NCBI GenBank assembly: GCA_023313575.1
Contig: JAJTTP010000009.1
Location: 1,736,001 to 1,800,000 of the forward strand
Source: Eutypella sp. D-1
Lineage: Eukaryota; Ascomycota; Sordariomycetes; Xylariales; Diatrypaceae
Length of the DNA stretch: 64,000 bases
Direction: 5' to 3'
Shown here in pieces: positions 60,992 through 64,000 of the stretch. A model generated the notes under the pieces. It searched no databases, was not told the origin of the DNA, and saw only the letters and a list, made by a program, of their open reading frames with translations. The position numbers were made by a program, and so were the translations under genes. Positions within the stretch are counted from its first letter, which is position 1; each line of letters starts with the position of its first letter.

Positions 60992-61543
60992 TCATCTCCC
61001 AGCCGCTTGTCCTGCCTTCTCTCGATCCAAATTCCTCAGCACCCTGCCTTCTCTGAGGGCAACATTAAGCTTGCCATCGCATCCTCCCCCGCGTGCGAAG
61101 TCAAGCAGCTCAGCTTCGTTGTGGTCGGCATACCTGCCGCTTGCGTTGCGACCGTAGCAGGCAACTAGACGATCGGAGTCGACGTACTCGGGTAGGCCGA
61201 GAATGTAGCGAAGCAATGACTTGCACTTATCGAGTGGGATGTCGACTGCCCGCAGCTCAGCCTCGAGGTTCTCGAGGATGATCGCTTGCATGGCGGACTT
61301 GCGGGCCCCAGACAGCATGTTATTCTTGGAAGCCGGGCTGTGGAACTCCGCCCCCTCTGCCCCGAGACGAGGGTCCGCGCACCGTGGGCAGTTCTCCTTG
61401 TCCTCAGAGACGCTGAGGACTCGATCGACGTGCCCCGCCTCACTGCATAGGTGCCCGAAGAGGCAGGAGAGCGAGGGCCGTAGCGGGCCGTCGACGAGAT
61501 GGTTGCAGGGGGTGTAAAGTGTTGACTGGCAGGTTTTGCACAT
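60992..61543 (-). CDS. Hypothetical protein, 183 aa, Cys/His-rich N-terminus
   Basis: A single open frame starts at an ATG at 61543. I do not recognise it. The first 56 residues contain C-x2-C (CKTC), CNH, C-x3-H-x-C (CLFGHLC), a later His and CPRC, a spacing reminiscent of a RING-like or other zinc-binding fold, though not a consensus match. The rest is helical and charged (QAIILENLEAELRAVDIP, CKSLLRYILGLPEYVDSDRLVACYGR). The DNA is GC-rich compared with its flanks, which supports coding. It lies head to head with the 154-aa orphan gene across 575 bp. It could be a fungal family of CKTC-type proteins; function unknown. Confidence 0.6.
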   Translation of the reverse strand: MCKTCQSTLYTPCNHLVDGPLRPSLSCLFGHLCSEAGHVDRVLSVSEDKENCPRCADPRLGAEGAEFHSPASKNNMLSGARKSAMQAIILENLEAELRAVDIPLDKCKSLLRYILGLPEYVDSDRLVACYGRNASGRYADHNEAELLDFARGGGCDGKLNVALREGRVLRNLDREKAGQAAGR

Positions 61544-62118
61544 GGTGCCTGTTGGTATTGGAAGAAATGCTCTCGTGATATAATTAACAGTTCCAGATAT
61601 CTATCAGTGTTATTCGAATACTGGTCTTGGAGGTGCTTCAGTTCGCGGTGGCTGGGAAGTGGATGGCCAGAGCCACCAACTTACACTTGAGCATCCCCGT
61701 ATAATGCATTGTGCAGAAGTTGGCACCAGACTATGCTCCTCGCGCACAGTGGACGCGCTCAAACAAAGACGACGACAGAACAATTTTGATTGTTCCCTCT
61801 AGTCTTCTTTACTACTCCGTGGCTCTTAGCGACGTATCATATCTTTCTTTATTGGCGTCCAACGGAGTTCAACATGGGACTGGAACACCACCAGAAGTTA
61901 AGATGCTATTCAGCCGACCGAGACATTCCTTTGTCTGCAAATGCCGTTATTGTTATTTGACGTGAATGCCATTGTTTGCAGTCTGGATAAGATGCATCAG
62001 TATTTATAGCGTCCAGTGCTGTCCTGCTGACCTACGCCCCAAGCAGCATGTCATTCTCTAGCACCTCTCAGTTATTTATCACTCAGATCTCAGCTACTAT
62101 CTTTAACACTCGGGCCCC
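61544..62118. promoter_or_regulatory. Bidirectional upstream region of two orphan genes
   Basis: 575 bp between two divergent starts, so it should hold both promoters. A TATTTATAG word near 62000-62008 on the plus strand could be the TATA box for the 154-aa gene. No other site is certain. Confidence 0.4.
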
Positions 62119-62583
62119 ATGATGTCATCCACTCTTGCTATTGAGGTCTCCGACCCCGTGCAGACGCAGACGCAAGAAGACGTTCACGCCACGAATAGCG
62201 AGTGGGCGCCACTACCCATACCGCTGCAGGCCAAGCTCACACAACTTCAGAACCTGACGCGAACTGCGCAGGAATTATCGCAGGCTGTAGAAGCGGCGCA
62301 GAGGCCGCGGGTTGTGGCTGATGCCCCCAATGGCGAGGGGGAGCTGGAGAACATACGACCGTTCACGCACCGCATTGTACACCGGAAGATAGTAAACGAG
62401 CGCGAGCTGGCTTTCGCGCGCGAGGAAGTGCGGCTGCTGCTCTGCGAGCTCGACCAGGCAGCGCGCGACCAATTGTGCGCAAACCGCGGGCTTAAAGACC
62501 GGGTCCGTGAGCTCATTGCTGCTGACCCTACCGAGATGGCTGCCTGGGAAGGGGCGAGAACTAACTGGTCCTTCTGGCGCTAA
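62119..62583 (+). CDS. Hypothetical protein, 154 aa
   Basis: A single open frame starts at an ATG at 62119 (a second ATG follows at once). I do not recognise a family. Residues 1-40 are Thr/Gln/Glu-rich and probably disordered. From about 35 the protein is mainly helical: LQAKLTQLQNLTRTAQELSQ, then PFTHRIVHRKIVNERELAF, EEVRLLLCELDQAARDQLC and LKDRVRELIA, ending WEGARTNWSFWR. Amphipathic heptads suggest a coiled coil. GC-rich codon use matches neighbouring genes. It has no signal peptide or membrane helix. It shares its upstream region with the minus-strand 183-aa Cys/His-rich gene, so the two may be co-expressed. Confidence 0.6.
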   Translation: MMSSTLAIEVSDPVQTQTQEDVHATNSEWAPLPIPLQAKLTQLQNLTRTAQELSQAVEAAQRPRVVADAPNGEGELENIRPFTHRIVHRKIVNERELAFAREEVRLLLCELDQAARDQLCANRGLKDRVRELIAADPTEMAAWEGARTNWSFWR

Positions 62584-63284
62584 GATCTATCGTGAAAGAT
62601 ATAATGTATGCAGGCTATTAGATCAATTCATCTACCGAGATAGAACTCGTGGGGTTAGCCTACTGGAAGAATTGATTTCTTCATTTAACACCGAGCTAAC
62701 ACGATCACGAAATGCAAAGATTTCGGATTGTTTGCCTAGGTAGCATGAAACTTCATAGTATCACGCCGACGTCCTTGATAAGGCTTCAGGACTCATATGC
62801 GACATTAAGGGGGGGGGGGGGAGAGGAGCAGTGTCAGCGCAGGCCGCGGGTCGAAGACCAGCAGGTCACTATAGATAAGTAGAATAAAATTAAGTTTCTG
62901 TATTGCCACGGTCGGTTGAGCCTTACTTGGGTGAGGCTTTTCTACAGTAGGTAGGGTCGTCGGAGATAGTAGATCAGGGAATGGTAAGTCCGGGAATCTA
63001 GGATACGAAGGGTTGGCGACCCCCCCCCCCCGGTCCTAGTGATCTCTTTCTTCTACGTGCTAGTATATTCCTACCCTATATTCATCTTCTGAGCGTGATA
63101 TACGTTTACAGTACCCGCGGTATCACGTGTGGGGTCGACCGCTTTAATCGATAACCTGGATACTCCCGATTCAGGGGCTTAAGCCGTCCGACCTTTCAAA
63201 TCGGTGGTTCGACGTGGTCCGATTCCATCACAGTGCTATAATGTGTGCAGTAAGTTTTGATTGCAAATGAAAAATTTTCTTCAG
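62584..63284. other. Intergenic region with G13 and C12 runs
   Basis: Holds a G13 run (62809-62821) and a C12 run (63020-63031). These lie about 200 bp apart on the same strand and are mutually complementary, so they could form a long-range hairpin. It also contains whatever 5' exon the right-edge membrane protein has, which I could not identify. Confidence 0.5.
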
Positions 63285-64000
63285 CTGCATTAATAGTCAG
63301 TATAGACAATGCCTACCTAGCAGCACAATCTGAAGGAGAGTCGCCCGAAATATGTCGCCCAGGCTCGACATTTCGCAATTACCACGATGAATGCCGAAAA
63401 TGTATACAGGACACTGAATCTGATGCCATCGAATCTTCTCGAGATTCCAAGGAATTTTCATTCGGGGGATTTTTCGACCGTTGCGAATCATATGACTCAA
63501 CGGCTGCTCCAGTGCCCTCGACATCGTCCCTGTCTCGCAACACAATCACCAGCACCTCTTTGTATACAACATCAAACGACGGTTTTAAGACGGTAATTAC
63601 TTCTGTATTTACATTCCAGTCATTGCCGCCGGTGCCACAGACCGGCAATATCCCACTCATAAAATCAGGCAGCACGGGACTGGAAACAGTATATATCCCT
63701 ACCACCTTCATACCCCTATCGGACGTGTTAGCAGAGCAGGCCACTACTTCTCAGAATGCTCCATCTGGTATGCTACTCGATTCTCGCAGAAGTTTCCTAA
63801 TGATGTTAATTATGTTCCAAGCAACGAGTCCACCCTCACCTTCGCCTGTGGGTACCGAGAGCCAGGCTTGGATCGCAGGCCCCGTTGTGGGATCAGTAGT
63901 GGCAGCTGCACTTCTAGTCTTCCTGGGTTTTTTCATCGGGAAGAGAAGACGGACGAGAACATCATCTAGTGAAGTTACAGAGTCCCAAGAAAAGACCAAG
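63285..64000 (+). CDS. Single-pass membrane protein with Cys-rich ectodomain, partial at both ends
   Basis: An open frame of about 238 codons runs off the right edge. A 54-nt intron (63768-63821; GTATGC donor, CTAAT branch, CAAG acceptor) is likely; it is in frame and stop-free either way. The ectodomain has EICRPGSTFRN, CRKC and FFDRCE, recalling a Pezizomycotina family of Cys-containing surface proteins. A long Ser/Thr/Pro-rich stalk follows. The membrane helix is GPVVGSVVAAALLVFLGF, followed by a basic stop-transfer GKRRRTRT and a Ser/Glu cytosolic start. This layout resembles fungal wall-stress sensors or mid2-like proteins. No ATG or signal peptide is in frame: a TAA lies 33 nt upstream. 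The 5' exon is therefore unseen or the gene is broken. Confidence 0.6.

Noticed and set aside
63185..63232. tRNA-like stretch with GGTTCGA
   Set aside because: The bases after GGTTCGA do not make a B box or a T stem, and no cloverleaf with acceptor pairing can be drawn.

Overview
The window is nuclear DNA from a filamentous ascomycete (Pezizomycotina, probably Sordariomycetes). The genes are split by short introns (about 55-280 nt) with GT..AG ends and CTAAC/CTAAT-like branch sites. Coding DNA is GC-rich and intergenic DNA is more AT-rich. Many products belong to typical fungal families: a Zn2Cys6 regulator, a hybrid histidine kinase, the RAM-network protein Sog2, DUF3431 and the mitochondrial resolvase Cce1. 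There are no operons. No tRNA, rRNA, CRISPR array or intact transposon was found by eye.

Layout. 0-10 kb: a 5'-truncated CCT3 (chaperonin gamma subunit), a PRKRIP1/DUF1168 splicing-factor homologue on the minus strand, and a Det1-like phosphoglycerate-mutase-fold protein with a His/Gly-repeat tail. 9.7-16.1 kb: a 2104-residue PAS hybrid histidine kinase on the minus strand. 16.2-21.3 kb: a 5-kb gene desert rich in TAGGTA-type palindromes. 21.3-26.6 kb: a four-exon Zn2Cys6 factor, a 109-residue unknown protein and a cytochrome b561-type protein, all on the minus strand. 29.4-34.8 kb: allantoicase and an ankyrin-DIL protein. 35.9-41.0 kb: an accessory-looking stretch coding for extracellular or membrane proteins. 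It holds a 317-residue secreted protein of unknown family, a 57-residue six-cysteine secreted peptide on the minus strand, and a DUF3431 protein whose first intron is hard to reconcile with its frame. 41.5-49.6 kb: TSC13 enoyl-CoA reductase, an enlarged BLOC-1 subunit 1 homologue and Sog2. 53-60.4 kb: a compact RecQ helicase, glutathione reductase with two possible starts (mitochondrial and cytosolic), Cce1, and a 199-residue conserved fungal protein with a mitochondrial-type N-terminus. 61-64 kb: two divergent orphan genes and the start of a single-pass membrane protein cut by the window edge.

How the genes work together. Most are unrelated housekeeping genes: protein folding, splicing, sterol and fatty-acid metabolism, purine catabolism, redox, recombination and polarity signalling. 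The only functional groupings visible are the secreted/surface group at 36-41 kb and three neighbours at 55-60 kb that may all act in mitochondria. The most novel candidate is the small cysteine-rich secreted peptide at 37.6-37.8 kb. Exon joins given here were deduced by matching reading phase, splice consensus and family knowledge; none has been checked against transcripts.
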